Shown: positions 26,404 to 36,243 of the stretch, piece by piece
Layout of the letters: each line of letters starts with the position of its first letter
Numbering within the stretch: the stretch's first letter is position 1
Origin: Bradyrhizobium icense
GTDB lineage: Bacteria > Pseudomonadota > Alphaproteobacteria > Rhizobiales > Xanthobacteraceae
Reading direction: 5' to 3'
DNA length: 64,000 bases
Assembly (NCBI RefSeq): GCF_001693385.1
Contig: NZ_CP016428.1
Location: 4,588,001-4,652,000, forward strand
The notes under the pieces: model-generated
What the model was told of the DNA's origin: nothing
Databases searched by the model: none
What the model saw: the letters and a program-made list of their open reading frames with translations, nothing else
Made by a program: the position numbers and the translations under genes

Positions 26404-26422
26404 TATACCAGACACAGGTATA
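26404..26422. promoter_or_regulatory. Candidate operator upstream of the PanE-like gene
   Basis: TATACC and GGTATA, perfect six-base arms around seven bases, 19 bases before the start codon. No regulator gene is adjacent. Confidence 0.4.
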
Positions 26423-26836
26423 CCAGAAGCATCCCCTCCCGATGCCTACTGCAAATGATGGGGTATTACAATCGCATAACGGTTCTCGATTTCATCCTTC
26501 TGCGGCACCGCTCGTTTCAGCGCACCGGTCGGCACTCAAGCGCCGTGGTCATGATGTACGGCGCTTGTGGCGAACGCCCGGCGCTTGGGGCCGCCACCGG
26601 TAAATAGTTGGCGGAGGCCCGAGTTTGCCGCCAGCCGTGGCCGTTCTCATCTTACAATCTTATTCATACTCAACCGCTGGCTTGCACCGTTAGCTTGCAA
26701 AGTCTCGGGCCAACGCTGCTTTGCCGAGCGCATGCCTGCAAATGATTAGAAATTTCCTATCCTCGTTGAGGCGTCCTTAAGTCGGCTTGCATGAACCTCT
26801 TTCGGGAAAAACATGCAATTGCGCGCAGGAGAGGTC
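26423..26836. other. Non-coding gap before the pseudopilin operon
   Basis: About 410 bases, visibly less GC-rich toward the right end. It must hold the promoter of the TadG operon; I see no confident -35/-10 pair, terminator or gene. Confidence 0.4.
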
Positions 26837-28153
26837 ATGAGCCTGGGAAATATCTGCAGCCGCGTTGGCCGAATTCCACATCAATCGTCGCAGGATCAAG
26901 TTGGTCGGCGCCCGACCCGCATCCATGTATTTCGTCACTTCATTCGTGATGAATCGGGCAGCTATGTGATTCTCTCTGCGATACTGATGCCCGTTCTGGT
27001 TGGTGCCGCCAGTCTTGGCACTGAGGTCGGATGGTGGCTCTACAAGCACAAGAACATGCAGAGCGCGGCAGATTCTGGCGCGGTGAGCGCAGCGACCGCC
27101 GGCAGCAACATGATGGCTGAAGCCAATGCGGTCACCGCAACCTATGGCTACGCAAATGCAGTGAACAACGTAACGATAACCGTCAACCAGCCACCGAAGA
27201 CGGGCAACTTTACTTCGAACGCGCAGGCCGTCGAAGTCATCGTCAGCCAGCCGCAGCAACGCCTTTTGTCCTCGCTGTTCGGATCCGACCCCGTGCTCAT
27301 CACGGCGCGCGCGGTGGCGCTGCCAAATGCCGGAACGGGCTGCGTGCTAGCCCTTAACTCGACTGCCAGCCCCGCTGTGAACGTGAGCGGCAGCAACAAA
27401 CTCAATTTGGTCAACTGCAATCTCTACAGCAACTCAAGCGGCAGTCCATCGCTGAACGTCAGCGGCAGCGGCACAGTAACTGCCAATCTGGTCGGGGTAG
27501 TCGGCGACATCTCGGGCGCGAGCAACATCACGGCAACCAACGGCATCCGCACTCATGCGAAGCCGATCGCTGATCCCTATGCGGACGTATTTCCTCCCTC
27601 CAAGCCGAGTTGCACCAGCGCCAAGATCACCGTGAACGCCAACAACAAGACCAACTCACTCAGCCCGGGTTGTTATAGCGGCGATATCACCGTTAATGCA
27701 GGAGCGACGCTAAACCTGGACCCTGGAATTTACTACCTGGACGGAGCGAACCTGAGCGTAGCGGGCAATGCCACGATCACGGGTACCGGCGTGACCCTGG
27801 TCTTTACAGGTTCGGGCAGCAGCTGGGGCACAGCTTCGATCGGCAGCAATGCGGTCATTGATCTGACGGCGCCAACGTCAGGAACGACGCAAGGCATTGT
27901 CATGTATGGCGACCGCAAAATGCCGGCGGGTACGGCATTCAATTTGACGGGCGGCGGCACGCAGAATTTCGGTGGCGCCATTTACCTGCCAAGAGCGAAC
28001 CTAAGCTTCAGCGGCGGAAATGGCACGACCACATCGTGCACAAAGATCATCGCAGATACGATCACCTTCAGCGGCACGTCAAATGTTCAGGTCAATTGCT
28101 CCGCGCTTGGCACTGCGGCCATCGGCACACTGACCGCGCAACTGGTTCAATGA
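26837..28153 (+). CDS. TadG-like pilus-assembly protein
   Basis: About 438 residues. The N terminus FIRDESGSYVILSAILMPVL with ASLGTEVGWWLYKHKNMQSAADSGA is the TadG/Flp-type signature, one membrane helix preceded by a Gly-Ser processing-like site. The rest (residues about 170-430) is a low-complexity Ser/Asn/Gly-rich beta region (VNVSGSNKLNLVNCNLYSN, then TVNAGATLNLDPGIYYLDG) like a repetitive beta-helix, and is not the von Willebrand domain of some TadG proteins. The ATG at 26837 follows GGAGAGG. It is the first of three genes, followed at 12 bases and then by a four-base overlap. Confidence 0.82.
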   Translation: MSLGNICSRVGRIPHQSSQDQVGRRPTRIHVFRHFIRDESGSYVILSAILMPVLVGAASLGTEVGWWLYKHKNMQSAADSGAVSAATAGSNMMAEANAVTATYGYANAVNNVTITVNQPPKTGNFTSNAQAVEVIVSQPQQRLLSSLFGSDPVLITARAVALPNAGTGCVLALNSTASPAVNVSGSNKLNLVNCNLYSNSSGSPSLNVSGSGTVTANLVGVVGDISGASNITATNGIRTHAKPIADPYADVFPPSKPSCTSAKITVNANNKTNSLSPGCYSGDITVNAGATLNLDPGIYYLDGANLSVAGNATITGTGVTLVFTGSGSSWGTASIGSNAVIDLTAPTSGTTQGIVMYGDRKMPAGTAFNLTGGGTQNFGGAIYLPRANLSFSGGNGTTTSCTKIIADTITFSGTSNVQVNCSALGTAAIGTLTAQLVQ

Positions 28154-28164
28154 GGTTGCCTCAC

Positions 28165-28668
28165 ATGAGCACTCGAAACTTGTCATGCCATGCCCAATTC
28201 CGATCATTTGGCACATTTCATCGCCTTTTTCGGAACGTCCTGCGCGATACAGGCGGCGTCGCGGCGATCGAATTCGCAATCATGATCCCGCTATTCGCCC
28301 TGATGGTGGTCTCCGTGACCGATATCGGTCTCGCCGTCTACCGCAAGATGCAAGTCGAGAATGCCGCCCAGGCTGGGGCTCAGTACGCCATTGTGCGCGG
28401 CTTTAACAAGTCCGCCATCTCCAGCGCCGTGATCGCCGCCACGAATTCCTCCGCGGTCTCTGCATCACCCGAGCCGGTTCAGTATTGCGGCTGCCCGACG
28501 AGCACAGGCGTTAGCACCGTGAGCTGCGGTACAGTCTGCCCGGGCGGCGCAGTGGCCGGAACATATGCCAAAGTTTCGGCGCAGGCGACGTACTATACGC
28601 TCATCAATTATCAGCTCGTCGCCAACAGCTATAGTTTCAACGCAGAGTCCACGGCGAGGCTGCAGTGA
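28165..28668 (+). CDS. TadE-like pseudopilin
   Basis: About 167 residues. FRNVLRDTGGVAAIEFAIMI is a TadE/TadF prepilin-type signal with Gly before the cleavage point and Glu at position +5; the hydrophobic helix is followed by KMQVENAAQAGAQYAIVRG and a Cys-containing periplasmic domain. The ATG at 28165 has GAGG at the right distance; an ATG at 28150 overlapping the previous stop would add five residues. It would be processed by the TadV/CpaA peptidase, which is not in the window. Confidence 0.85.
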   Translation: MSTRNLSCHAQFRSFGTFHRLFRNVLRDTGGVAAIEFAIMIPLFALMVVSVTDIGLAVYRKMQVENAAQAGAQYAIVRGFNKSAISSAVIAATNSSAVSASPEPVQYCGCPTSTGVSTVSCGTVCPGGAVAGTYAKVSAQATYYTLINYQLVANSYSFNAESTARLQ

Positions 28669-29042
28669 AGCTCACAACGATATGGCGCGACAATCGCGGA
28701 GCTTCAGCGCTCGAATTCGCTTTGACCGCTCCGGTTTTCTTCCTGTTCATATTTGGGGTCATCGAGCTTGGGCTGCTATTGTGGACCCAGATCGGCCTGC
28801 AACATGGGGCCGAAATGGCGGCGCGCTGTGCAACCGTCGATTCCACGCTTTGTAGCAATCCAGGCGCTATTACCAGCTACGCTACCCAGCAGACATTCGG
28901 CCTCACTCTTCCTTCGCAGACGTTCACCTACTCCACGCCGGCTTGTGGCAATCAGGTAAGTGCAAGCTATGCGTTTCAGTTTCCGGCAATTCTCAAGCTC
29001 TCTCCCTTAACGCTGACCGCGCAAGCATGCTTTCCTAGCTAG
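28665..29042 (+). CDS. TadE-like pseudopilin
   Basis: 125 residues, GTG start overlapping the previous stop by four bases (GTGA), so translation is coupled. The signature IWRDNRGASALEFALTAPVF again has Gly before the processing point and Glu at +5, followed by IELGLLLWTQIGLQHGAEMA. There are four cysteines in the periplasmic part. Together with the two preceding genes it forms a minimal Tad minor-pilin set. Confidence 0.85.
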   Translation: MKLTTIWRDNRGASALEFALTAPVFFLFIFGVIELGLLLWTQIGLQHGAEMAARCATVDSTLCSNPGAITSYATQQTFGLTLPSQTFTYSTPACGNQVSASYAFQFPAILKLSPLTLTAQACFPS

Positions 29043-29114
29043 GCTATCGTTCGCGTTGCCGCTGTTGGCAATACACCGTTACGCCCAACTTGGCTGAAGC
29101 AAGGGCAATTGCCT

Positions 29115-30011
29115 CTAAGACCGCGTCGCCAGCACGACGCCGGCCAGCGTGAACACCAGCGCTGCGATCTGGATCGGCCCAAGCGGCTCGCCGAGCGCGA
29201 TGGCCGAGGCGACGACGCCGATCACCGGCACCGCCATGGTGCCGATCGCCGCGACCGAGGCCGGCAGGCGGGCGAGCGCGGCGAACCAGCTCACATAGGC
29301 GATGCAGAACTGGATCACGGTGGAATAGATCAGGAGCCACCAGCCGAGCTGTGTGACATCATCGATATGCGTGGTCTCGACGGCGAGCCCGATGATGACG
29401 ATCGGAAAACAGCCGAGCCCGATCTGCCAGGCTGCGGCCGGGATCGGCGGCAGCGGCACCGGCAGCTTTTTCGCCAGCACCGTGCCGAGCGCAAAGCCGA
29501 ACGCGCCGCCCAGCGCCATCACTATGCCCGGCAGTTTTTCTGTGGTGGCTGAGATGCCGCTGCCCCCCATGATGGCGGCGAGGCCGGCGAACGCCATCAC
29601 CAGCGCCACCGTGCGCAACACCGTCGGCCGCTCGCCGAGCACCGGCCAGGCAAGCAGCGAGGCCCAGACCGGCATGGTGTAGGCGATCAGCGCCGCCTCG
29701 CTCGCCGGCAGCCACAGCAGCGCCAGCCCCATCAGCACCATCCACCCGGTGACGTTGAGCAGCGCGGAGAGCATCAGCCGCGGCCACAGATGCCGCTCGA
29801 CCTTCAGGCTTTGCGAGCGCGCCAGCGCCAGCACCGCCAGGAGCGCCGCGCCGATCACCCCGGTCGAGCCGCGCAAGGTGAGCGGCGGCAGCTCGCTCAA
29901 CAGGTACTTGGTGACGGGCCAGTTGAAGCCCCAGCCCACCGAGGTGATGGCGAGGAACATCAGGCCAGCGGGCGCGATCCGCGCCGGCGCGGTGGGTTTT
30001 GATTCTGTCAT
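29115..30011 (-). CDS. EamA/DMT-family transporter
   Basis: 298 residues, ten hydrophobic helices in two EamA repeats (APAGLMFLAITSVGWGFNW, then the second repeat from about GIVMALGGAFGFALGTVLAK). It is an intact close paralogue of the frameshifted gene at 20235-21139. Members export amino acids or metabolites; the substrate is not evident. Start at 30011 precedes the first helix. A longer frame reaches back to 30233 but has no ribosome site or family similarity. Confidence 0.88.
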   Translation of the reverse strand: MTESKPTAPARIAPAGLMFLAITSVGWGFNWPVTKYLLSELPPLTLRGSTGVIGAALLAVLALARSQSLKVERHLWPRLMLSALLNVTGWMVLMGLALLWLPASEAALIAYTMPVWASLLAWPVLGERPTVLRTVALVMAFAGLAAIMGGSGISATTEKLPGIVMALGGAFGFALGTVLAKKLPVPLPPIPAAAWQIGLGCFPIVIIGLAVETTHIDDVTQLGWWLLIYSTVIQFCIAYVSWFAALARLPASVAAIGTMAVPVIGVVASAIALGEPLGPIQIAALVFTLAGVVLATRS

Positions 30012-30786
30012 GGGGCCCGGCAAAGGGTGGAATCGGCCCTCACCATGCCGTGTATCTGCCCCTCCCGCCACGGGCGCGCGGGCATGCCAGCCCTCCCCGC
30101 TCCGTAGCCTTACGTGAGTCTTTCGAACGCAATCCCGGGAGCTGAAAAAATACCTGCCCTGTGAACAGCGGGACGAAGCCGGTTTCCACACCGCCGGAAC
30201 AAATTTTTTGGTTGGGAATCCCTGAGGACTCACTGATACTTGGCACCATCACAGGCGCGGGAACACCCCCTGTTATCCCTCACTTTCCACCATATTTAGT
30301 ATTTGATTCAGGAACTCGTACTACTCCTTGACGGGCGCAACGGGTTTGGCCTAGCCTTATTGCTGGACGGCGCGAGTTAAGTTCTGGGTCCCGCCGATCG
30401 CTCCCAAATGGGTTCCGAACGAGCACTCCGTCAGCCGGTTGAGGCACGGATCGAGGGCTTGTCTGCCCAAAATTCGGAGGCGATCCGGGCCTTAAAAAAC
30501 GAGCCGAATGGCTCAGGCGACGAGTTGCGGCGTTGAGTTGGAGCACGATCCGGAAAACGTGGGTACCGGTGATGCTCAAACCGAAGGGATGGGGTTGGCC
30601 TCGCCGAAACGGCGCGACGAACCCTTGGGGTGGCGAAGACAGAAACAGGGCCGGGTTCACCGGTAGAGCTTGCGGATTTTACGAACCGAAGTCGGCTTTC
30701 GACTCCGGTGCGCGAGGTTCGCTCAATGAAACAATCCGGCAACCGCAGGAAATGCGGACCGGGCAAGAAGACGGGGCACGACAATT
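30012..30786. other. Long intergenic region upstream of nrdJ
   Basis: 775 bases. The sequence CCACCATATTTAGTATTT at 30288-30305 loosely resembles the AT-rich palindromic NrdR box that controls ribonucleotide reductase genes. At 30540-30580 a GAGCACGATCCGGAAAA stretch looks like a decayed half of a common Bradyrhizobium dispersed repeat. A hairpin GAGCCGAATGGCTC lies at about 30500. I looked for a cobalamin riboswitch, because NrdJ needs B12, and did not see its conserved box. A short frame covering 30533-30853 has no supporting features. Confidence 0.4.
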
Positions 30787-33700
30787 ATGCGAATCGAGCG
30801 GCGCAACACCACTTCCGGCCAGTCACCCTATGCAGGGATTGATTTCAGGCTGACGACATCGGAGATCCGCAACCCCGACGGTTCGGTCGTGTTCCGGCTT
30901 GAGAATGTCGAGGTGCCCCAGTTCTGGTCGCAGGTCGCCTCCGACGTGCTGGCGCAGAAGTATTTCCGGAAAGCCGGCGTTGCCGCGCGCCTGAAGAAGG
31001 TCGAGGAAGAGACCGTGCCGTCGTGGCTGTGGCGCTCGGTGCCCGACACCGAGGCGCTCGCCCTGCTCCCCGAAAGCGAGCGCTATGTCGGCGAGACCAG
31101 CGCAAAGCAGGTGTTCGATCGCCTCGCCGGCTGCTGGACCTATTGGGGCTGGAAGGGCGGCTATTTCTCCAGCGATGAAGACGCGCAGGCGTTCTACGAC
31201 GAGCTGCGCTACCAGCTCGCCAAACAGATGGTCGCGCCGAACTCGCCGCAATGGTTCAACACCGGCCTGCACTGGGCCTACGGCATCGATGGTCCCGGCC
31301 AGGGCCACTATTACGTCGACTGGAAGACCGGCAAGCTGACGAAATCGAAGTCGGCCTACGAGCATCCGCAGCCGCACGCCTGCTTCATCCAGGGCATCGA
31401 GGACGACCTCGTCAACGAGGGCGGCATCATGGACCTCTGGGTGCGTGAGGCGCGCCTGTTCAAATACGGCTCCGGCACCGGCTCCAACTTCTCGCGCCTG
31501 CGCGGCGAAGGCGAAAGGCTTTCTGGCGGTGGCCGCTCCTCCGGCTTGATGTCGTTCCTGAAGATCGGCGACCGCGCGGCGGGAGCCATCAAGAGCGGCG
31601 GCACCACGCGCCGCGCCGCCAAGATGGTCGTGGTCGACGTCGATCACCCCGACATCGAGACCTATATCGACTGGAAGGTGAAGGAGGAGCAGAAGGTTGC
31701 GGCTCTGGTCACCGGCTCCAAGATCAACCAGAAGCACCTCAAGGCTGTGCTGAAGGCGTGCGTGAACTGCGAGGGCTCCGGCGACGACTGCTTTGATCCC
31801 GAAAAGAACCCAGCGCTCCGCCGCGAGATCAAGCTGGCGCGCCGCGCGCTGGTGCCTGACAACTACATCAAGCGGGTGATCCAGTTTGCGAAGCAAGGCT
31901 ACAAGGACATCGATTTCCCGATCTACGACACCGATTGGGATTCGGAAGCCTACCTCACGGTATCCGGCCAGAACTCCAACAACTCGGTCTCGCTGAAGGA
32001 CGACTTCCTCCGCGCCGTGGAAACCGATGGCGACTGGAATCTGATCGGCCGCACCAACAAGAAGATCACCAAGACCCTGAAGGCCCGCGAACTCTGGGAA
32101 AAGATCGGCCACGCCGCCTGGGCTTCGGCCGATCCCGGCCTGCACTTCAACACCACCATGAACGACTGGCACACCTGCAAGGCGTCCGGCGAGATCCGCG
32201 CGTCGAACCCGTGCTCGGAATACATGTTCCTGGACGACACGGCGTGCAACCTCGCTTCCGCGAACCTGCTGACGTTCTATTCGACCACGACCAAGCGCTT
32301 CGACGTCGAGGCCTACGAGCACCTTTGCCGGCTCTGGACCATCGTGCTCGAAATCTCCGTGATGATGGCGCAATTCCCGTCGAAGGCGATCGCCGAACTC
32401 TCCTACGAGTTCCGCACGCTGGGCCTGGGCTTTGCCAATATCGGCGGCCTCCTGATGACCATGGGTCTGCCCTATGACTCCAAGGAAGGCCGTTCGCTGT
32501 GCGGCGCGCTGACCGCTGTGATGACCGGCATCGCCTACAAGACCTCGGCCGAGATGGCGGCCGAGCTTGGCACCTTCCCCGGCTACAAGAAGAACGCCCA
32601 GCACATGCTGCGCGTGATCCGCAACCACCGCCGCGCCGCCCACGGCCACGCAACAGGCTATGAGTCGCTCAGCGTCAACCCGGTGCCGCTCGACCACGCC
32701 TCCTGCCCGCAAGCCGATGTGATCGCGCACGCGACCAAGGCCTGGGACGACGCCCTCGCCCTCGGCGAAGCCAACGGCTTCCGCAACGCGCAGACCACCG
32801 TCGTGGCGCCGACCGGCACCATCGGCCTCGTGATGGATTGCGACACCACCGGCATCGAGCCTGATTTCGCGCTGGTGAAGTTCAAGAAGCTTGCCGGCGG
32901 CGGCTACTGGAAGATCATCAACCAGGCCGTCCCCGAGGCGCTGCGCGCGCTCGGCTACAGCGAAGCGCATATTGCAGAGATCGAGGCCTACGCCGTCGGC
33001 CACGGCTCGCTCTCCAATGCGCCCGGCATCAACGCCACCACCCTCAAGGCAAAGGGCTTCACCGACGAAGCGCTGGCGAAAGTGGAAAAGGCGCTGCCGA
33101 CTGCCTTCGACATCAAGTTCGCCTTCAACAAGTGGACGTTTGGCGAAGACTTCCTGCGCGACACGCTCAACCTCGCGCCGGAAGCGATCGCGACCCCCGG
33201 CTTCGACCTGCTGGCCGCACTCGGCTTCACCAAGCGCGAGATCGAGGCCGCGAATGTGCACATCTGCGGCGCGATGACGGTCGAGGGAGCTCCCCACCTC
33301 AAGGCAGAACATTACGCGGTGTTCGACTGCGCCAACCCCTGCGGCAAGATCGGCAAGCGCTACCTCTCGGTCGAGAGCCACATCCGCATGATGGCGGCCT
33401 CGCAGCCGTTCATCTCGGGCGCGATCTCCAAGACCATCAACATGCCGAACGACGCCACCGTCGAGGATTGCAAGGCGGCGTATCTCTTGTCCTGGAAGCT
33501 CGCACTGAAGGCCAACGCGCTCTACCGCGACGGCTCAAAACTCTCCCAGCCCTTGAACTCGCAGCTCATCGCCGACGATGACGACGAGGACGATGCAGTG
33601 GAGGCGCTCTACGAGAAGCCGATGGCCGCGCGCACCGCGCAGGTCTCGGAAAAGATCGTCGAGAAGCTGGTCGAGCGCATCGTCGTGATGCGCGAGCGCG

Positions 33701-34533
33701 AGAAGATGCCTGACCGACGCAAGGGCTACACCCAGAAGGCGGTCGTCGGCGGCCACAAGGTCTATCTCCGTACCGGCGAGTATGACGACGGCCGTCTCGG
33801 CGAGATCTTCATCGACATGCACAAGGAAGGCGCGGCGCTCCGCTCCTTCATCAACAACTTTGCGATCGCCGTCTCGCTCGGCCTGCAATACGGCGTGCCG
33901 CTGGAGGAATATGTCGACGCCTTCACCTTCACCCGCTTCGAGCCGGCAGGCCCCGTGCAGGGCAACGACTCGATCAAGTACGCGACCTCGATCCTCGACT
34001 ATGTGTTCCGCGAACTCGCGGTCAGCTACATGTCGCGCTTCGACCTCGCCCATGTCGATCCGACCGAGTCGAATTTCGACGCGCTCGGCAAGGGCGTCGA
34101 GGAAGGCAAGGAGCCGTCCGACCAGGGCCAGCAGGCCACCAAATATCTGTCCAAGGGCCTGACCCGCTCGCGCACGGATAATCTCGTCGTGATGCGCGGC
34201 GGCGATACGGACGCCCGCGGCTCCCACAACGTCACCGCAATCGGCGGCCACGGCCCCAGTGCCCGCGCCTCCGACGCCCACGAAGGCGCGGTGGCCTTAA
34301 GGCAGGAATCCCAGCACGACCTGTCGCCGACGGAAAAGCTGGGAGCCCTGCAATGGAGCAAGTCCGGCAGCGCCGCCGTGGCGGTAGCTCCAAGCAAGGC
34401 CGAACGCCGGGCGGAAGCCAAGGCCAAGGGCTACGAAGGCGAGATGTGCTCGGAGTGCGGCAACTTCACTCTGGTGCGGAATGGGACGTGTATGAAGTGC
34501 GATACGTGTGGCAGCACGACGGGGTGTAGTTGA
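30787..34533 (+). CDS. nrdJ: Adenosylcobalamin-dependent (class II) ribonucleotide reductase
   Basis: 1248 residues. It reduces ribonucleotides to deoxyribonucleotides using adenosylcobalamin as radical source, independent of oxygen. The catalytic-site block [20 protein letters not shown] is present with its Cys, along with [33 protein letters not shown] and [20 protein letters not shown]. The C-terminal tail ends with a Cys-rich zinc or redox motif ([18 protein letters not shown], then CDTCG). Length is normal for the long alphaproteobacterial form. A long open frame on the opposite strand is only a codon-bias shadow. No NrdR gene is in the window. Confidence 0.97.
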   Translation: MRIERRNTTSGQSPYAGIDFRLTTSEIRNPDGSVVFRLENVEVPQFWSQVASDVLAQKYFRKAGVAARLKKVEEETVPSWLWRSVPDTEALALLPESERYVGETSAKQVFDRLAGCWTYWGWKGGYFSSDEDAQAFYDELRYQLAKQMVAPNSPQWFNTGLHWAYGIDGPGQGHYYVDWKTGKLTKSKSAYEHPQPHACFIQGIEDDLVNEGGIMDLWVREARLFKYGSGTGSNFSRLRGEGERLSGGGRSSGLMSFLKIGDRAAGAIKSGGTTRRAAKMVVVDVDHPDIETYIDWKVKEEQKVAALVTGSKINQKHLKAVLKACVNCEGSGDDCFDPEKNPALRREIKLARRALVPDNYIKRVIQFAKQGYKDIDFPIYDTDWDSEAYLTVSGQNSNNSVSLKDDFLRAVETDGDWNLIGRTNKKITKTLKARELWEKIGHAAWASADPGLHFNTTMNDWHTCKASGEIRASNPCSEYMFLDDTACNLASANLLTFYSTTTKRFDVEAYEHLCRLWTIVLEISVMMAQFPSKAIAELSYEFRTLGLGFANIGGLLMTMGLPYDSKEGRSLCGALTAVMTGIAYKTSAEMAAELGTFPGYKKNAQHMLRVIRNHRRAAHGHATGYESLSVNPVPLDHASCPQADVIAHATKAWDDALALGEANGFRNAQTTVVAPTGTIGLVMDCDTTGIEPDFALVKFKKLAGGGYWKIINQAVPEALRALGYSEAHIAEIEAYAVGHGSLSNAPGINATTLKAKGFTDEALAKVEKALPTAFDIKFAFNKWTFGEDFLRDTLNLAPEAIATPGFDLLAALGFTKREIEAANVHICGAMTVEGAPHLKAEHYAVFDCANPCGKIGKRYLSVESHIRMMAASQPFISGAISKTINMPNDATVEDCKAAYLLSWKLALKANALYRDGSKLSQPLNSQLIADDDDEDDAVEALYEKPMAARTAQVSEKIVEKLVERIVVMREREKMPDRRKGYTQKAVVGGHKVYLRTGEYDDGRLGEIFIDMHKEGAALRSFINNFAIAVSLGLQYGVPLEEYVDAFTFTRFEPAGPVQGNDSIKYATSILDYVFRELAVSYMSRFDLAHVDPTESNFDALGKGVEEGKEPSDQGQQATKYLSKGLTRSRTDNLVVMRGGDTDARGSHNVTAIGGHGPSARASDAHEGAVALRQESQHDLSPTEKLGALQWSKSGSAAVAVAPSKAERRAEAKAKGYEGEMCSECGNFTLVRNGTCMKCDTCGSTTGCS

Positions 34534-34587
34534 TAGTCGGCTGCTGCTGCCATTGAAGATGACCCTCGTCCCTGTGACTTTGATCAT

Positions 34588-34619
34588 GGGGTCGAGGGTT
34601 CGAGCCCCCGCGCTCACCA
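34588..34619 (+). other. tRNA 3'-end-like fragment, possible attachment scar
   Basis: GGGTTCGAGCCCCCGCGCTC followed by ACCA resembles a T-arm, acceptor strand and CCA end. The T-stem does not pair fully and no anticodon or D arm lies upstream, so it is not a functional tRNA. Integrases often leave such 3' ends, and the next gene has different base composition. Confidence 0.4.
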
Positions 34620-34867
34620 AAACTCCCTTAATTATAGTGTTTCCTGAGTTAGCCGAAATGCCGTAAGCGATGCTTAACAACCGCGGCGAGCCGTTAGTAA
34701 GTGCGCTTAGTAAGCTCCCTTCGTAAAACGCCACCGCAACTCGGCAGTGTCCCCATAATGTCCTTTTGAGAGCCTGTGAAATAGCCGGTCCTAAGGCGCA
34801 GATTCGTTTGACCGATTTGCCGCTCCTTCGGTATTCCAAGAACGACCACAGCAGGGGCATCAACCGC

Positions 34868-35884
34868 ATGGCCGAACCCAACGGCGACAACCCCCAACAA
34901 AAGAAAACGCAGCAGCCTAAGGTCGGTGACCGATTTTGGTTTTGGCTTGAGGGAGAACCATCCGCATTCGAAGTCATGTTAGCCGACGCACTCGCCGCCT
35001 TTCCAAAATCGGAAGGTGCTGACAATGGTGTCTTTCAGGTAAGAACTTACTCGTGGCGCGGCACAGTAGATTTCACGCACGATTTTCTAGAAACCCATCT
35101 TCCTCGCAAGATCGAACTCCCCTTTGACCGTATAATTACGTTCTTGAGGGTCGATGACACATTGAATTTCTCAATTCCGGTTCCTACGCTGTCTTTTTCT
35201 GACATTGCAACGGCTGGCTCAATCCACATTAGCCCACACAAATACAGCTTCACCCATCAAACGCTATTGATATTGGCGTGTCGTCAGACCGATCACGATC
35301 GCGAGCCACCGGCTCTTGCTGAGACGTTTGACGCTCTCGGCCTCGTCTCGATCCTGTCAGGTCATATTTTGCAGGGTCGCTCTCTTTTTTCTTCCTATTT
35401 CTGCACAAATCGCAAGAAATTCATCAGCGGAACGTTGGGCGTTGTTAGCCAGTCATCTGTAGACTGGACACCTTTAAAGTTAGCGGCTGCTGATCCAGAG
35501 GTATTTGATGCGCGGGATGATAGGACTCATGCCGCACTTTGGTTTGCTGGCGCAGCATTCTCCTCACACGACGACGCTGCCAAAGTTGTTTCTTACGTCA
35601 CTGCTTTCGAAATTCTCATGGGAAAGAACCTGCAAAATTACGTTAGGCAGCTCTATCGGAGAGACTCTGAGTTACAAAAACTTGCATTGGAAAAAATACA
35701 AGCCTTGGAAAAACTGCGAGGTGACCTAGTGCATGCAGGTCGCCGCATCGCACTTTCGCCTGAACTGGAAAGATACGCGCAGGCATTTATCCTTGATGCG
35801 ATCCGCCGCAACAAAAACTTGGCGTCAATGGCGTTTGCAGTGCAAAGCGTGGGTCACTCGATCCGCCAAGGTGTAAGCCCCTAA
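34868..35884 (+). CDS. Hypothetical protein with C-terminal HEPN-like RNase motif
   Basis: 338 residues. No N-terminal family is recognised (VGDRFWFWLEGEPSAFEVML). Near the C terminus LEKLRGDLVHAGRRIALSP gives Arg284 and His289, the R-x4-H signature of HEPN (Apea-type) RNases, followed by the usual long helix. HEPN proteins with such motifs cleave RNA in toxin-antitoxin and phage-defence systems. The gene is distinctly less GC-rich and uses many A/T-ending codons unlike its neighbours, so it was probably acquired. The ATG at 34868 is one choice; a TTG at 34766 would add 34 residues. No partner gene is adjacent. Confidence 0.65.
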   Translation: MAEPNGDNPQQKKTQQPKVGDRFWFWLEGEPSAFEVMLADALAAFPKSEGADNGVFQVRTYSWRGTVDFTHDFLETHLPRKIELPFDRIITFLRVDDTLNFSIPVPTLSFSDIATAGSIHISPHKYSFTHQTLLILACRQTDHDREPPALAETFDALGLVSILSGHILQGRSLFSSYFCTNRKKFISGTLGVVSQSSVDWTPLKLAAADPEVFDARDDRTHAALWFAGAAFSSHDDAAKVVSYVTAFEILMGKNLQNYVRQLYRRDSELQKLALEKIQALEKLRGDLVHAGRRIALSPELERYAQAFILDAIRRNKNLASMAFAVQSVGHSIRQGVSP

Positions 35885-35928
35885 GTCAATTCATTATCAG
35901 TTCGCTCTGCCACTCGATCAGCAAACGT

Positions 35929-35996
35929 ATCCCGGATGAACGCAGCTATATCCGGGACAACTCTACCCCCCGGATATCGCTTCGCTCATCCGGGCC
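35929..35996. repeat. REP-type palindrome pair (ATCCGGG family)
   Basis: TCCCGGATGAACGC, GATATCCGGGG-like and CGCTCATCCGGG arms fold with each other. Similar CCCGGAT/ATCCGGG palindromes are common in Bradyrhizobium intergenic DNA. Confidence 0.5.
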
Positions 35997-36023
35997 ACGT
36001 TCGCTATAACTCACTTCATCCAC

Positions 36024-36115
36024 TTACTTCGCCAGCCCGAGCGACTTCAGCCGCTTGCCGTTGTCCTCGTTGTCGGCCTTCATGAACTCCGCGAACTTCG
36101 CCGAATCAAGATAGA
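36024..36115 (-). pseudogene. Tripartite tricarboxylate transporter substrate-binding (Bug/TctC) protein, C-terminal scrap
   Basis: Minus-strand reading YLDSAKFAEFMKADNEDNGK then RLKSLGLAK and a TAA stop is the typical end of a periplasmic Bug-family receptor. The match stops at the left end of palindromic element copy a (36116), which apparently cut the gene. Confidence 0.6.
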
Positions 36116-36194
36116 ATTACGGTGACAGTGCACTTAACCTGGCGTGATGCTGACCGAGGCGCAACGCGTCAATTGATTGCACTGTCACCGTAAT
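36116..36194. repeat. Palindromic element, copy a (long-core type)
   Basis: Perfect 17-base ends ATTACGGTGACAGTGCA and TGCACTGTCACCGTAAT surround a core containing GATGCTGACCGAGGCGC. The core matches copy f at 41860, so a and f form one subtype. Confidence 0.85.
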
Positions 36195-36243
36195 GCTGCG
36201 TAATGCCTTATAGATAGTCTTACGTGTGCTCTGCGCGTGTTCG

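Noticed and set aside
30012..30786. Cobalamin riboswitch upstream of nrdJ
   Set aside because: I could not find the conserved B12-box or the surrounding helices; a covariance search would settle it.
30823..33381. Very long open frame on the strand opposite nrdJ
   Set aside because: It is a mirror of strong codon bias in nrdJ: no family motif, no ribosome site, and it lies wholly inside a gene with clear class II reductase motifs.
34588..34619. A functional tRNA gene after nrdJ
   Set aside because: The T-arm and CCA-like end are present but the T-stem is mispaired and no D or anticodon arm precedes it, so it is listed only as a scrap.
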